Shown: piece after piece, positions 1 through 13,662 of the stretch
How the letters are laid out: the number at the start of each line of letters is the position of its first letter
Position numbering within the stretch: position 1 is the stretch's first letter
Assembly: GCF_019399895.1 (NCBI RefSeq)
Contig: NC_091870.1
Location: 6,927,001 to 6,991,000 of the forward strand
Direction: 5' to 3'
DNA: 64,000 nucleotides
From: Cardiocondyla obscurior
Taxonomy: Eukaryota; Arthropoda; Insecta; Hymenoptera; Formicidae
Notes under the pieces: generated by a model
Told to the model about the DNA's origin: nothing
Seen by the model: only the letters and a program-made list of their open reading frames with translations
Databases searched by the model: none
Translations under genes and position numbers: made by a program

Positions 1-1004
1 GGTGGCCTCGATGATCCATCGGGAGCGGACGAAGCGGGCGTTCGATGCCCACAAGCCACTTTTGCGGCTCGGTCGTGACGCACGAATAACGAGACCAACA
101 ATGACGACAATCTTTCAAAGGTATTTCTCCAAGGCTTAACTAATTTTTTTCAAGTTTTTCTTTTTTCGCCGCGATTTTTTATTAACATTGCCACTTTCTT
201 GCAATCGCAATAATCGCACTTGATTTTTATTTATTTTTATCATTAAGACAAAGGTGAGCTTTCTTCGAGTTATTTAAAACTGGCACAACGCCTGAATTTA
301 TTAAAAATCAATTTTATTGTTGCTGTCGATTATTGACTCGAAAAAATCGATTATTACCGCTCGGCGACGGTCTGGGGGGGATGATAAAAGACCCCAGCGC
401 GCCGACCAATCACAGCGCTCCATCGATCGCCTGATTCCGATCGATAAGAGCTTACGCCACGTTGCGCACTTACAGAGATACGCCGGCCACGTGGAGAGCT
501 ATCGGATTTTCGAGACGGATATCGAGACATCTGCGTATGTTCTCTCACGGCTTATCATCGTGTGCCTATGTCCAGCCTCGCCCTGGGAGTCTTATGAACC
601 GTAGTATCTCGCACAGGACACCGCCGTTGTCCATTCATCGACATTGATCGATCAAGTAAAGGTGAATAGTTTCGTTTTCTACTCCGCCACGTTAGCTGTG
701 CGCATTCGTAGTCGGACTGTGCGGCGAGCATCAAAGCTGCAATTTTCGCGATCGAAGAAATCTTTCTATCTAAGTGCCGAAATATTAAAGGTCAGTCTTA
801 TTGCGGAGCTTCGAGTGCAAGGACACGTGTTATTGATCGCTCCGCAAGTTTGCATATTTTCGACCGCTGATAAGACGTTTTTTCGTGTACGGATGAGTGT
901 CGGCTGTGGACGCGGGGAGCGGGAGGAGAGGAGGGAACGGTGTGTGTTAAATGTGCCAGCGCTGCAATGTGCGTCCGGTCACCCGCAACCAAAACACGTG
1001 CACG
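1..1004 (+). other. Possible first exon (5' UTR or non-coding) of a plus-strand transcript
   Basis: This stretch ends at a good donor (CACG|GTAAGAC, exon end 1004) followed 83 bases later by an acceptor at 1087, so its 3' part looks like an exon of the transcript described next. The start is unknown. An open frame from an ATG at 644 crosses the junction in phase (120 codons, one base carried over, then 17 codons in the next exon) and would give about 137 residues. The predicted product is rich in Arg, Ser and Val and matches no family I recognise, so it may be chance. The minus strand is also open from the window edge to about base 135 without a recognisable domain. Exon status is inferred from splice-site fit only. 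Confidence 0.3.
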
Positions 1005-1087
1005 GTAAGACTTAAACATTACACGCTGAATATATTCAATGTATCATTGAACAGAACAGAATATTGACTGTAATTTTTTTGTTTCAG

Positions 1088-2056
1088 ATAATATTCTATC
1101 GATGAAGAAGGACCAGCCGGACATTCCGCGGACATCCTGAGAGGAGGAGGAGGCCCAGGAAGGGTATCCTGCACCGGCGGAGCAACCCCGGGGTAAGTAT
1201 TTATTTTTTTATTTTTTTATTTAATTTGATTAAATATCTACAACAAATTCTTTGACTTTTCTGTTTCAGATCAAGAGAAACTCCGCTGCTTCGCATCGAT
1301 CAGTGAAAAAAAAGTGTCGTACGCCGATATCAGTAAATATACGAACCGCAGTCGGTTCGTCGGTCGTGCCGGGAGTGCCGCTAGTTTTCCGGGCGTTTTT
1401 TCTTACGATTTTTACGGGATTTTACGTGCGTTCGCGAGTGTCTAGTGCGCGGAAGGATGGCTCGTCACGTCCCATCTGAGAGGATGAGCAGGCCCAGGAG
1501 GCATCCTGCATCGGCGGAGCAACTTTTAAGTAAGAATATATTTTAAAAATAAAATATTTATTAAATAAAATCTTTAACATTTTTTTATATTAATTTTTAA
1601 AGCTAATATACCTACATCTCTACATTAATATATTTCTTTTTATGTTACAGCCACCGGCAGAATTCTTCAACTCCGCTGATGCAGAATGGGTAAGTCTACT
1701 AATTCTTTTTCTTTTTACAGGATTTTTTTTTCACAAGTGTCGAAAAATAACGCGCGCAAGTGATCGATAATTGTCGCGAATGTAAAATCACGGTCGCGTT
1801 CGCGAGTTTCTAGTGCGCGGAATGATGGCTCGTCACGTCCCAACTGAGAGGAGGAGCAGGCCCGGGGGGCATCAGGCATCGGCGGAGCAACTTTTAAGTA
1901 AGAATAAATTTTTTAAATAAATTATTAAATAAAAACTTTAACCTTTTTTTTATTAATTTTGTAAACTAATATAATACATGTCTACATTAATGTATTTCTT
2001 TTTATGTTACAGTCACCGGCAGATATCTTCAACTCCGCTGAACCTCATACAAATTG
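1088..2056 (+). other. Tandemly duplicated exon cassette of an unidentified transcript
   Basis: Five exon-like blocks have consensus ends: 1088–1192, 1270–1529, 1651–1689, 1721–1897 and 2013–2056, all on the plus strand, each with a pyrimidine-rich AG before it and GTAAG after it. The 3' half of block 2 plus block 3 (about 1428–1689) is repeated by block 4 plus block 5 (about 1796–2056), with a period near 365 bases; block 1 carries a shorter diverged copy (about 1138–1186). In both full copies an ATG (1457 and 1823) opens a 33-codon frame that crosses the A-to-B splice in the same phase and ends at the same TGA. The peptides begin MARHVP and contain ASAEQLL, then a shared LQLR end. The gap between blocks 3 and 4 is only 31 bases, too short for an ordinary intron, so the two copies are probably alternative. 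I do not recognise the gene; a 5' UTR or a lncRNA is likeliest. Confidence 0.45.
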
Positions 2057-5000
2057 GTAAGTCACATGACTTCTTTTTCGTAGCTTGACATTGTGTTTTT
2101 TGAACCGGCAAGAAAATAATTATAATTAATCAATGTCCCTAATTATAATAACGCGCAGAAATTAGGACCCTTCTAAAAACAGCGTACGCGAAGCGTGCTA
2201 GTAGCAATAAAACATGCGTTGTGTTTTCTGTACAATAATATATTATAATATTAAATAAAAATTTCTCTCTCGTACGCGAATGCGTATAAAATGTAATAAG
2301 TTAGGTATTTTATTTATTTATTGTTGAGAAACGCGTAAAATAAAAGCTGCTTTTGTCGGTGATACGTTTGATAGAGATATATAAAATGGAGGCCGCTGTG
2401 AAATATAATACCGAACTCCACGCCCGAATGGCGTCGAAAAAAACTGCAAGAAATCATTATGCGTTATGCAAGGACGCTCGCAGCGACGTATTAGCATGAT
2501 AATGTTCTCGATTAGGGGCGTGAGCGAGAGCTACTTGATTCTTCCTGGGTAGTCGTTGCCGCGGAGCTCACGTCGTTACGAGCATCTCGATTGAAAGATG
2601 GGGTACATGGGAGAGGGCAAGGGGAATTCGTGATGGCCTTAAGGGTATAACACGCCCTTCGCGGCGGACCTGCCCTAAACTAGGCTGACAATAAGTCCCC
2701 GGAAGAGCGAACGATCTGCCCCCCTCGACTCGGCGACCCTCCGGCAATAATTAGGCCCATTCAATGAGGAGATTTATGTAACTCACCATGATGGAATATC
2801 TTATTCCGTTCACCGCGAGAAAGACAGAGAGAGAGAAAAGGGGGGAGGGGAAGAGAGATGGGAGAAAGAGCTCGGCAAACCACAGGCAATAATTTATTTA
2901 TCACATCTATACGGCCGCACGACAGATCCGCCGGCCAGTAAGTCGGTTTCAGGGCTTTCGAGGCGAAGGGAGTGTTGGGGGGGTAATCCGTTTCCTCTCC
3001 GACGATCGAACTGTCTCGATTCGCTGAGAGATCAGTTACTCACGGCACGGTACTCGAGCTCAATTACCGTCCGTCTCTCACGAACTCGCATCGGGGAAGA
3101 CGCGTCTGCGACACGCATCCGGCGAGCAATGTATTATAAGCTTTTTCTCGACTTAGATTTTCGTCCACGTAGCGCAATTAAGTATTCTAATCAGTAGGGA
3201 AATTAATGGGAGTAATAATGTGCCGATCTGATTTTATCGCTTTGCCGCGAATCGTAAATGTATGTACAAAATCCCGCGACGGTCGAGTTAATTAAACGCC
3301 GCGGTGGAAGAGACCGTCGCGCTCTTGACGCAAGCTTTTGATTTAGGAGTGACTTTCGAGCGCGCGCGGCCGGTTTTTGAAATAAACGAAAAGGAAAAAA
3401 AAAAGAAAACCACATTTATCGCCAGTCTTTACGAGCGTCCTCCGTTGAAAGGGCAATTTCGCATATTCTATGCGTCTCAGGATCGATTAGCGAGATCAGC
3501 GTACGCGTCGTCATGTTGGGCTCGGTTGCAACTGCCTCGGCTGAAAATGCGCCGGTAACCGCGACAGGAAATACATAAGGAATTTATGACGTCGTACGGC
3601 AGCCGTGCGCCGAGCAAGCGGTGAACCGCGGTTAGTATCGAAACGCACTGCGCGAACGTCGTTCAAAGTCCGAAGCAACATCGTTTTGAGTCGGGCGTAT
3701 TTTCCATAATGCCGTCGTGGAAGCCGATCATCGAGTACGAATCCTTCCAAGAATGGAGCGCGTGTATCCCAAGTATTGCCGGGGAGCAAAACTACCCTGT
3801 TCAGAACTATCATTATTTCCTATGCGTATTAATTTTTTAATCGTCCACTCTCCTTTACAACAACAGTTTTACATGTCGCAACTTTTTCCCGAGCAAATAC
3901 AAAGATATGTTTTTTAATGTAAGATCTTCGAACAATGGGTAAATAAGTCTCCTTAGACGCGACTCGTCGAATCGTTTGAAAGGTAGGAAGCAAGGTTGCA
4001 AAACTATTCAAATTGCCATTATCGAATTTATTAGTTTTAAATACAATGCGCAATCTTTACAGACGTCAACGCTGATAACAAAAAAGAAGAGAGAAAAAAA
4101 AAACTTTTTTCCTTTCTGTACAAAAAAAAAAATACCGAAGTTGCGTTTCTTACTTCGGGGCCGTAAAATAATGTTGTTGATAGCCCTCGGTATGATTATG
4201 CATCGTTAAACGTTTATCGTCTTGCAACGAGAATGCTTTTTTTTTTACGCATCGGCCATATTTGTTATATACAATCATAGCGATAATGTCATGGTTTGAA
4301 TCGGGCAAACGATCGTCGTCGTGCATACGCCTTGGCCGATAAGAAACTTTTAGAGCTGCTTCCAAGTGCTTCGTGAGTCTATTTTTTTTTTTTTTTTTTT
4401 CCCCGGCATAATGCCAGGCCGTATGAAAGGAAGGTTTATTACAGCCTATTCGAATCGCCTATTGTCATTGCCGTGCATGTCGAAAACACTAACCTCGATA
4501 GCGTCTCGCACGCACGCTCAGAACGGTTCCTGACCTTCGAACTTGAATTTAATTGCACTGCACCTTGCTCCGGCTGCCGCGCGAGAAGAAACATTGACGT
4601 CTGGGAAAATCCCTGCCGGACACGTGCTTTCAAAGATCTAAAATTTTCATGACGCAACTCGGGCAGCCCTTCGTACCTTCAATATGCCATTAAAAAAAAA
4701 ATTATATGTACTTACATAAGTAATAGTAATTTTTATTTTGCATTCAATTTTGAGAATTTACGTAATTAATCGACAACAAAAGAAATTAGATTTTTCTTTT
4801 TCTCTCTTTTTTTATTTTGATATTAAAAATCTTTCAAGACATTTGGCGATTTTTTGCACCGAAAGAATATTGAATAAAGACGATCTTTTGCCAAAGAAAT
4901 TGCTTCGCTCTTCCGGTATTCTAAAGCTGAAAGAAAACCACCGCATCCGAATAGTCAAGGTGGCGAGTGATCGGGGGCTCACGGTGGTTTACAAAACATC

Positions 5001-8000
5001 GCCCGATGTCATTCTGTACAAAAGCCCGGCGCGGCTCCGGCAGTCAATTCGAGTACCATTTAGGCTCCATTTAACTCGAATCAGTTTCACTAACCATCTT
5101 TCCCCAATCTCGACGCGGAGGGGAGAATGCCGTGGGCTTACCCTCGCGGCCATTCAAGTGCCGGGGCGAGCCTGTGGATTTTCGTGAAACGCCGGGGCTG
5201 GTGCCCCACGTCGTGCGCAAAGTAAATCTCTTTGAAAGGCAAAAAGGCCTCTTACGAGGGCCACTCGGTTTCATCAATTTTCCGTCCCCGCTCGCGCCTA
5301 CCTCCGTTTCATGTGATTTGACACACCTCCCTCTCCCCCGAAACCTCCGACCTCCGCTGCCGTCGATCGTAATGACACTCGGGATCTGCGGCCCGGTCTC
5401 GTCGTGCGACCTCATGAAACCTCGACCGGGGGATGCAGTGCCCCGCGTAGATTCGTCACGCCCGTAGAGCGCGATTCGTTGCTGGACGTCTCTGAATAGT
5501 CGCTGATGACTTGATATGCGGCATACGACCGATGGCTGAGGCGCCGCGCTTGCGGTCCTTTCACGTCGCCCTTTGTAGAGATGCTCGAGTTAGAATCAAA
5601 TTGTCAGCCGAACAACACAATTGTCGGCCGAACATCGCTAATGTAACGTGCACTTGATTTTATTAATCACGCGAAACCGGTCTGCGAAGCAACTCGTGAC
5701 GGACGTTTTAACTATGTTGATAACAGCTTGAAAAATGGAGTATTTTATTGATTGACGTAATTTAAAGTAACCGTAAAATCAGATAAAAACGCGAATATCG
5801 CAGAATCCGCGTCAGTGCACTTTAAAAAGAGCGTCTTTAAAGCGTAGCTTTGTAACCGGCTTTACGATCGGGCGTCGTGCCGTAAATCAACGTGTTGTTG
5901 GTCTACCAAAGTTTGCTCGGAAGATCAACGACTGTAAATTAAGATAACCGCGAATTTAGAAAAAAAAAATATATATTTCTAGAAAAACTTTTTAGCGTTA
6001 AAGTTGGAACAGGCAGTACAAATTCTCAAAATAGGCATTTTTCTTTTCAAACCGACGTTAGCGCGATGGCTGTATTCGCTTTACAAAAAAAATTTAAATT
6101 CCTACTCACAATTTAGAAATGCATTTTTAACATTTACTAAACTAACTAAAATTAAAGTTTTTTTTTATTAATTAAATTTTATTTGTCCGGGGATGCAGCG
6201 ACCGACGTGGGTCTGTTCTCAACGTTAGATAAGTAGCATAAATTATGCAAAGGATTCCGTCATATAGAGAGATAAGACGTCTGCGGTAAAAGTACGGGGA
6301 ATAAAGGCAAAAAGGTGTGAAGGACGAAGGATTCCGAAAGTGTAAGCCGTGTCACCCTGCTCGGTAGGCGCTGAGACGGAATTTGCGTAATCCCCGCGTG
6401 TGTCTCGGCCCGCCACGCGGCGCGTCGAAAAGGTATTACACTTCAGTGGTACAGAACGTAAAGTAAGTGTATAAAAGCAATTCGTGTGTGGCCCGGAGAT
6501 GGCCGGTTCTTCACCTCGCGAACGAGAAGTCGGTTCCCTTTGATGTTGCGCCTACCCGCGCCTGGTGGGAGTCACTTCTCCACCGTCCTTTACTTCGCCC
6601 GTCTCCCTTCACCGAGCGAACCCCCTTGTCTCCCCTCCCTCCCCACCCCCTGCGCGTAAGCCTCGCCGTTTCGCCCTCTCCCGCCGCGCCAGGCCCTTTT
6701 CCTCCATTCTCCGCGATATAATTTTTTATACCGGCCATTTTATCAATTCTCAGAAGTGGATCTTCATGAAAACCAATAAAGCCCCTCCGCTCCCCGATTG
6801 ACTTTTTATCGATTCGGCCCGGCGTGCCCGTTGATACGAAATAGAAACAGGGTCTAGCTTTGATCCCAGTTAACAAGCTCGCTAAGTAATCTTGTTCGCG
6901 GAAGAAAAAGATATATGTCATCTTTTTAAATTATATGTATATACGCGAAATAAAAAGAAATGAGAGAAAAGAGAGGACGCGGATGTGTCGCCTTAACTTC
7001 TCGTCTCTTAGTTGCACGCCCGCGGGGTTTCTACGGAGAGGTTTATTAGCTTCGGAGCCTGCGAAAAGTCGTCGTCCGCGCCTCGTGTAAGTTGTGCACG
7101 CAAGTTGAAACGACGATCGGCGCGATCGTCCGCTAATTATGATAATAATAATTGCGCTAATAACACTCTAGACGATGCGAAAGAGAGAGGTAATTAATCG
7201 GGGGAGATAATATCGTGGCCGCACGAGAAATGGCGACGATAGCGAATCGTGAAAAGAGACGCGCCCCGTCAATACGGCAGCGTTATCGCCGCCGACATCG
7301 CGTTAAATAGTTGGAGCGGTTGGCGTAACGAGCTAATAACTCCCATTAGAAAGTACGCAACTATTAGCTGCGAATGTATTAATATTGCTACAGTGAAGTT
7401 TTAATAGCCGCCAATAAACGACGGCGCTGTTACAAATTGCTAAACGGTTTACCACACGCGGCGCACAGTTTTCACAGAATATCCAACAATCTATTTCGTA
7501 ATGGCCGTACAGACATACGCTCACGGTTATACATACTTCATTTACGTTTCGTGGGATAACGGCTGCTCGAGCGTTTAATCGTTTCAAACGTAAATTTTAT
7601 TTCAACTTAATAAAATAAAATAATATAAAATAAAATAGAATAAAATAAAATATAATAAAACCTTTTCTTAATGCGACAAAAAATTTATTAGATATTAATA
7701 TGAGTCTTTCGACGTTTATTAATTTCAATCGCGCTTTATTCGTTATTCCGAAAAAAATTTTCAGGAAAGTCGGAACAACTCGCGAGAGCAGCTTGCGATC
7801 TCACCTTCGACCGCCGTCTCCCTTTTTTTCTTTCTTTCACGGAAAAACGTTGATTGCCAATTATTTCACATTATTTAACCGATTTATCGAGTTATTCCGT
7901 TCGCGCCGCGGGTCTCTCGGGGCGACGATTTTTCTTAATTGTCCGCGCGTACACGTGAACATTCGATTAACGATCGAGGTGCTCGTCATAATTCATTACC

Positions 8001-10000
8001 GCCTTTCCCCCCTCCGCGTTGCTGCGCGTCTCGACGCGAAATCAAAAATCATCCACGAATTAATTAGCGCGCTCGCGCGCGCGTTAACGAAGCGTGTCAG
8101 CTGTTTGTCTATCGCGCAACGCGATGGCGGTCTCGTTTTGCGGCGTGAGGTGCATGCGCCGTCGCGCGTCACACGGCTTAACACGAGATGCGAGATACCG
8201 CGGAGGTGAGGGACGCCACAATCGGAATTCCACCGTGACGTGAAATTAAGAATTACACAAGCAATTACCCCGCTCGCTCAAGGCGACGGTGTATCATCTT
8301 CTAATTATTACCCCGCGCGATATCCATCGTCGGCGCGGATGCTCTGGGAAAATAGTTGGTCGCGATCTCGAATTATGCGGCGAAGGGACTTCGAGGGTGA
8401 GAATCGATAAGCGGGACGATTAACGCCTGTACTTTTCCACGTGTGTGAGCGAACGAGGGAGAACAAAAAAAAAACGAATAAAAGTAGGCGCTTTACGGAA
8501 GCAAATAAGGCCCCGTTGAACGAGAAGAAAATTAAAATGATAATGCGGCGATGACGAGATAAGTCTTACGCACGTGAGGTTGCACTTTTGCGCTCGTGCT
8601 CTTTCGCGCAAACCGCGTCGTAATGCGCGCGAACGGTGCTTTACTTGCGCCTAAGTCCAATGACACAACACCGTAATTGATCGGGCATTCCGTCGACATT
8701 TTTAAATAATAGATAAAATCGTTTACGCAGACATGACGACGCGACATGTGGCATTAAGCGTGGCGTACATCTTGTTTCAGCAAGTACGTTTAGCTCGCCG
8801 ACCTGCATTGATATTTTCTTCGCGTAAACGCTGCCGCGTTGTACAGACCGCGCGTCGCTCGAAGGGATGAGCAATAAGCAACGGGATTCAGTCAGCGATG
8901 AAAATCACCGATACGCGAAGCTTGTAATAAATCGCGAACGATATTTATTTTTTATTTTTCTCAAACCCTCGCTCAGCGAAGTGCCGAGTTTTGCGGGCTG
9001 CGTACAAAATTCTATTCCATTGCAGGACATCGATATAAAATCGCGGAGGAAGCGAAACAGCTGCGTGCCAGCTGCGTTTTTCTCAGCGCTTTATTTCTAC
9101 TTTGTTCCCGATTAATTACAACATTGTAACGTCGGGGGTACTTTCATATTTACTTACTTCCACGCAAAGTTCATACGTTCCCCCGTGGGGGAGAACCGCC
9201 GTCTCCGTGCGCACACCCAATACTGAATATATAGTTGGAATCGCTTTAATGGCGGCCGCGAGAAAATTGCCAAGACCCGAAGTCGAATTAATATGAATAA
9301 TAAATGTGGAGGACTTAATTATTTTACACAGCCTCGCAGCCTCGGGCGCTGCGCATCTGCGCCGGGAATGTTTTTCGTGAGTCCGGTTAATCTGGCGATT
9401 AGGGAAAATCGGCTCTCTCTCGCGCCGGCAGAAAGCCGCGGCATCCCCGACCGCGAAAAAGTCCTCGGAGAGGATCGCGCGGAATATCTAATTTGCGCGC
9501 GGCTTCCTCGTGCCGCGCGAGGCCACGGGTGTAATTAAAACGATCAAACAGCCTCGATTCGGTGCGGCTGTACGTGCCACCGTCCGACGATCCGAGGCAA
9601 TCAACGAAATACCGTAATGTCCCGTTCCCTCGGAGTTTACCCTCTCTCCCTCTTCATTACGTTGTACCGGCGCCCCGCATGCAAATTGTCCACCGGGGTT
9701 TCCAGGAGCGGGTATAATATCATTTTAATGACGAAAAAGTCTCTCGCCGGTAATCAATCCCGCGAAAAAATCACGAGGTTGAGGGAGTCTCATATCACTC
9801 ACGTCGCGCCGTCGATTACAATGTTTCCTCTCCGCGACCCTTCGCCCTTCTCATTAGTACTTTTTTATTATATCGCCGTTATTGTTTCGCATTAAATTTC
9901 CTCCCCCTCTCTCAAGTGACACTCAGCGATACATCAAATGCGTATCACTGGACTGTCGATGCGAGGAAAGTATCAGTTAGTCCGATACGATCGCGTGTTA
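2057..10000. other. Non-coding DNA, CpG-rich, no gene seen
   Basis: Open frames here are short, lack recognisable domains and have no flanking splice-site pattern. The sequence is CpG-rich with stretches of simple sequence, including a purine-rich run at about 2820–2870, a T-run at 4381–4400 and an ATAAA-type repeat near 7.6 kb. It could be a large intron of the transcript that begins upstream, or intergenic regulatory DNA. I cannot point to individual regulatory sites with confidence. Confidence 0.5.
7608..7660. repeat. (ATAAA)n-type simple repeat
   Basis: Imperfect tandem repeat of AATAA/ATAAA units over about 50 bases with a few substitutions. It is ordinary AT-rich microsatellite sequence in non-coding DNA. 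Confidence 0.8.
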
Positions 10001-10569
10001 GTGTGTGAATGTGTAATAGAAATATGTAATATGACTAATTATGTAATAGCAGGCATTTAGCGAGCGTGCAGCTACATTATTTCAAGGTACAGAGAACAAC
10101 TTCGGAAATTTTAAGTGAAATCACAAATTGCGAATCGGAAATTTCATACGTCGGGTTAGCTTCCATTTATATAACGCATTATTTCATAATTCTATATCAT
10201 TTCGCCAAATAGTTTCCAGGATCGTAAAACAACGAAGATAGGAAGTAATATCTAGACATAATACCGCTTGTTCGCGTCAGAAATGTATAAGAACGATGCA
10301 GATGAATCTTAATGGCGATCATCATCGGCCCGACTCCTTCGATTTGCCTTTGAGAGTTGCAATTTTCTCGCGAGCGCGACTCCGATCCACGCGGCAATTC
10401 TATTTGCACTTCGGATTTTACTGGGTACTGTCACGAGACCGGGGTCAATTTCGCTTGCAACTGTACAGTTCAATTTCGTGGGAATCCCGCGATTATGATA
10501 AAGTAGCTTCGAACACGTATACCCCTTCGCCGAAATATTTTCCCGTCGAGATAATAGAAATTAAAACGC

Positions 10570-10594
10570 CGTCTAGATCGGCGAGATCTAGACG
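10570..10594. repeat. Small perfect hairpin
   Basis: A 10-base stem (CGTCTAGATC paired with GATCTAGACG) encloses a 5-base loop. It stands alone in non-coding DNA with no gene nearby, and may be chance. Confidence 0.6.
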
Positions 10595-11764
10595 CTTTAA
10601 TATTTGCACAGCTTTGTAAACTAGATAATTTTTTTTACACTCTATTAATTAATTAATTTTTTTATTTAACGCGAAAATAAAATATTGCGAGCAACGCGAG
10701 TAATTTACGACATACAGATGACAATTTTGAGAGGATAGAAAAATTCAGGAGTTCGTAGCGGGTGTTAATACGTTTCAAGATGAATTTGTAACATCGAATT
10801 TCACCCTTTAAAAAAAAGACTAATATGAATTTAGCCAAACGATATATCATACTGGGTGTGCCGACGTGGACAACCAGACGCATAAAGTTGAATTATCGCG
10901 CTATCGGGACGAAATTTCTAATTATTTATAGAGCAAAGAAAGAAAAGTGAGGCGCGAACGTAAATCCCGCTGTTCGCAGATCGCGCTCTGGCGGTTTCGG
11001 TGAAAGAGAGTTCTCAGTGATTTACGCGAAACGTCACGTTTCGCGGAGGCGCGGTGGGTCTTAATCTCACCGGAGGCGGCTTCGTGCGGCCATAAATACG
11101 AATTCTAATCCATGACGATAACGACACGCGTAATTACACCGCATCAGAATTAAGATATCGAAAGAGAAAGTCTTTGAGGAGCAAGAATTACGCACCGGGG
11201 ACGACGCACTAGTCGTGCTGCGTGCATTCTGATTTCAATGTAATTCCGCCGCGACGTTGAAATTTTAGCGCTCGAATTTTTAATTAAAAAAAAAAACCAA
11301 GTTAGGTAATTCAGCGTTCTATTCGCAATTCAATTTTCCGTCAATTTTATCGAGGATTCTACATTGTAAGCGGAACTGCGCGCGAGATATTTCTGTAACT
11401 TCAGATTAGAGATTTATGCCTATTGATTTAGGATTTTATTGCCCGGCCGTGACGTATTTAAGTTGCGGTAGCATGACCGGCCGTATTGATTTTGTCCTCA
11501 CGATATGTACATCTCGTTCGAGAGGTGTACCTCTCCTGCCGCCATACGTCGCCGTGCCTCTCGCAGCAAATGGCGAAGTTTAGTTTCAACGAGGCAATTT
11601 CTTGTCTTCCCTCGCATTATCCACTACCGAGCGTAGGGTGCAAAGGGTATAATCATAAGCGTTGCAACACTGTTTCTTTCTGTTCGAATCGTAAAATATT
11701 CTTGGAATGAGCGGCACTACTCGATAGCAAATTTATTAGAGAGTATCGATTTTAGCAGTTCATT

Positions 11765-11830
11765 AAAAAGACAAAGAGAGAAAAGAAAAGAAAAAAAAAA
11801 AAAAGAAAAGAAAAGAAACAAAAAATAAAA
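11765..11830. repeat. A/G-rich (AAAAG-like) simple sequence
   Basis: About 65 bases of nearly pure purine made of A runs and AAAAG units on the plus strand. This is low-complexity DNA and carries no gene. Confidence 0.8.
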
Positions 11831-13613
11831 TCAATCGTTCTGTCGGGGAATATTTTAGAGGCTTTCCGAAGCTCTGGTTATCTACAATGTTAATTCATTT
11901 AGATAAAGATTTTATTAAATTTTACAAGCTGAACGTTCGATTTGACGATCTATTGCACGGCCGTGAAACGTCTACTATTTCGGTCTATAAATAAAACGGA
12001 ATAAAGTTTCATTTCTTTTACCGTCGTTTAGCGGCAACATTGTGTCGTATCGCATGGAAAGTTCAAGTAACGTACCATTGCCGTTCTTAGAAGATGCACG
12101 CCCTCAAACAAAGGACTATCAGCCGAGGCTATAGAATAAGCAGGCTAACAACTCTTGTTGTTTAACGCTCCACGGCGCAAGCGGGTAAGATGGCCGTCGC
12201 CGTAAATGTATCAAATATTCAAGAAATCGAAGCTCATTATGTAATCCCATGACGAGCGTTGATATGGCTAAGCTGTCAGTTTCCAGCTACGTTTCCCACA
12301 ATTTTAATATAAAAAAGAACAGAAAAAAAAAAAGCGACCAGCGTCACTTCTCCGTCACTTCAACGTCGTCTCGCGTCCCCTTTTCTCGCCGCCGTTCTAT
12401 TGCGCGACCGCCATAACATCTCTGCAGTGTCTTAGCCTCTTTCATATGCGTTTTACTGCTTCGTGAGTTATGAGATATCCGTAGGTAATGGTGCAAACAG
12501 GTACCAAGAAAGTTTCCTTCGAAAACACTTCGAGTCGTAAAGCAGGATAATATACTTCAGAGCGTATTAGTTTTTTACCCAAAGGGTTGAATTCGGAAAC
12601 ACTTTGAACTGCGAAGGAAAATAACGTGCGCTTTACAATACATTACTTTTTTTTGTCTTTTTTTTTTCTTTGTTTTTTTTTTTTTACCGCCGTGGAAATT
12701 AAAAGACGAAAATCTTTGGAAACAGAAACGTAAAAACAACACATTTGAGAATATACAGTTTCACGTGATTTCGAAGATTTACGAATGTAGTTTTGCAATA
12801 AATTATGAAAAGACATCCGGTATTGTCGTTGAACGCACGTCGCTCTTGTTTATCATTAATAATTCCGCGGAAAAGCCGCGAGGAGGATTCACACTAGCTG
12901 CTTTATAATTAACCGGCAGTTCGATGGAAAACTGGGTTTCCACTGGAGTGCGATCGCTCGCACGATTACGTAACTTCACGCCCGAAGAGGCTTTTACACC
13001 ATCGGCGAGCGGATGTCCTTCCCGAGCCGTTAAAAGGATATAAAAAAAAAGTGGCGAGGCACGCCGCGTGCTAGTTAAAAAGAAATTGTGCCCCTCGGCG
13101 AAATTGTTCATCACGCGACACCCATGCGGAGAAAAAGGTGCCCGGGCCGATCTTTTGTCGCGAAAAGCCGAGGTGCCGTTGACGCGAACGCGGCGGTATC
13201 CACGAATGGCGACGCGATATACCGCGGCGAGGAGAGACGCGCAGCCGGAAACGAATTACGTGAAATGATAGACCGCCATTAGTAGTCCGCATCTGCGCGG
13301 CGGATCGCACGTCGCACCCCCGTCGCCACGTCCCAACCCCGGTTGCACCTCGGCCACGCGGCGTTATTATTCTCGATGCTGCTTAATTTCCGGTTTCGTA
13401 ACAAATTGCACCGCGGCGTCGCGCCGCGCGCGCTCTCGCGCATTTTCTTCACCCTCTCTTCGAGAATCGACACGCTGTCTCGGGGAAGAAAACCATTACG
13501 AGACCGCTCTTGCGGAGGTAGAGGTATTACATTGGCACCTTCGAGTCTAACATCGGTTTTCTACGATCGCAAAGTCCCCTTGTATTCACACTCGCGGATG
13601 AATTATTGACAAA

Positions 13614-13662
13614 GTTGTTTTTTTTTTCTCTTTTCTCTTTTTTCTTTTTTTTTTTTTTTAAG
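13614..13662. repeat. T/C-rich simple sequence
   Basis: Pyrimidine-only run of T tracts broken by single C residues. It causes the Lys-rich minus-strand frame seen across it, which I treat as spurious. Confidence 0.8.

Noticed and set aside
1..135. Minus-strand frame open to the window edge
   Set aside because: About 45 codons without a recognisable motif or splice site; too short to call a partial gene or retroelement fragment.
1690..1720. 31-base gap treated as an intron
   Set aside because: It has GT and AG ends but is shorter than introns that animal spliceosomes normally remove; the two exon copies are more likely alternatives.
4738..5187. 149-codon plus-strand open frame
   Set aside because: It has no recognisable domain, sits in GC-mixed non-coding DNA, and its N-terminal part is a Phe/Ser run from T-rich DNA. 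No supporting splice sites.
7700..8209. 169-codon plus-strand open frame
   Set aside because: Composition is Arg/Ser-rich with no family motif, and the region looks like ordinary CpG-rich non-coding DNA.
11670..11700. TTCGAATC reminiscent of a tRNA T-loop (also at about 18478)
   Set aside because: No acceptor stem, D-loop or anticodon arm can be folded around either site.
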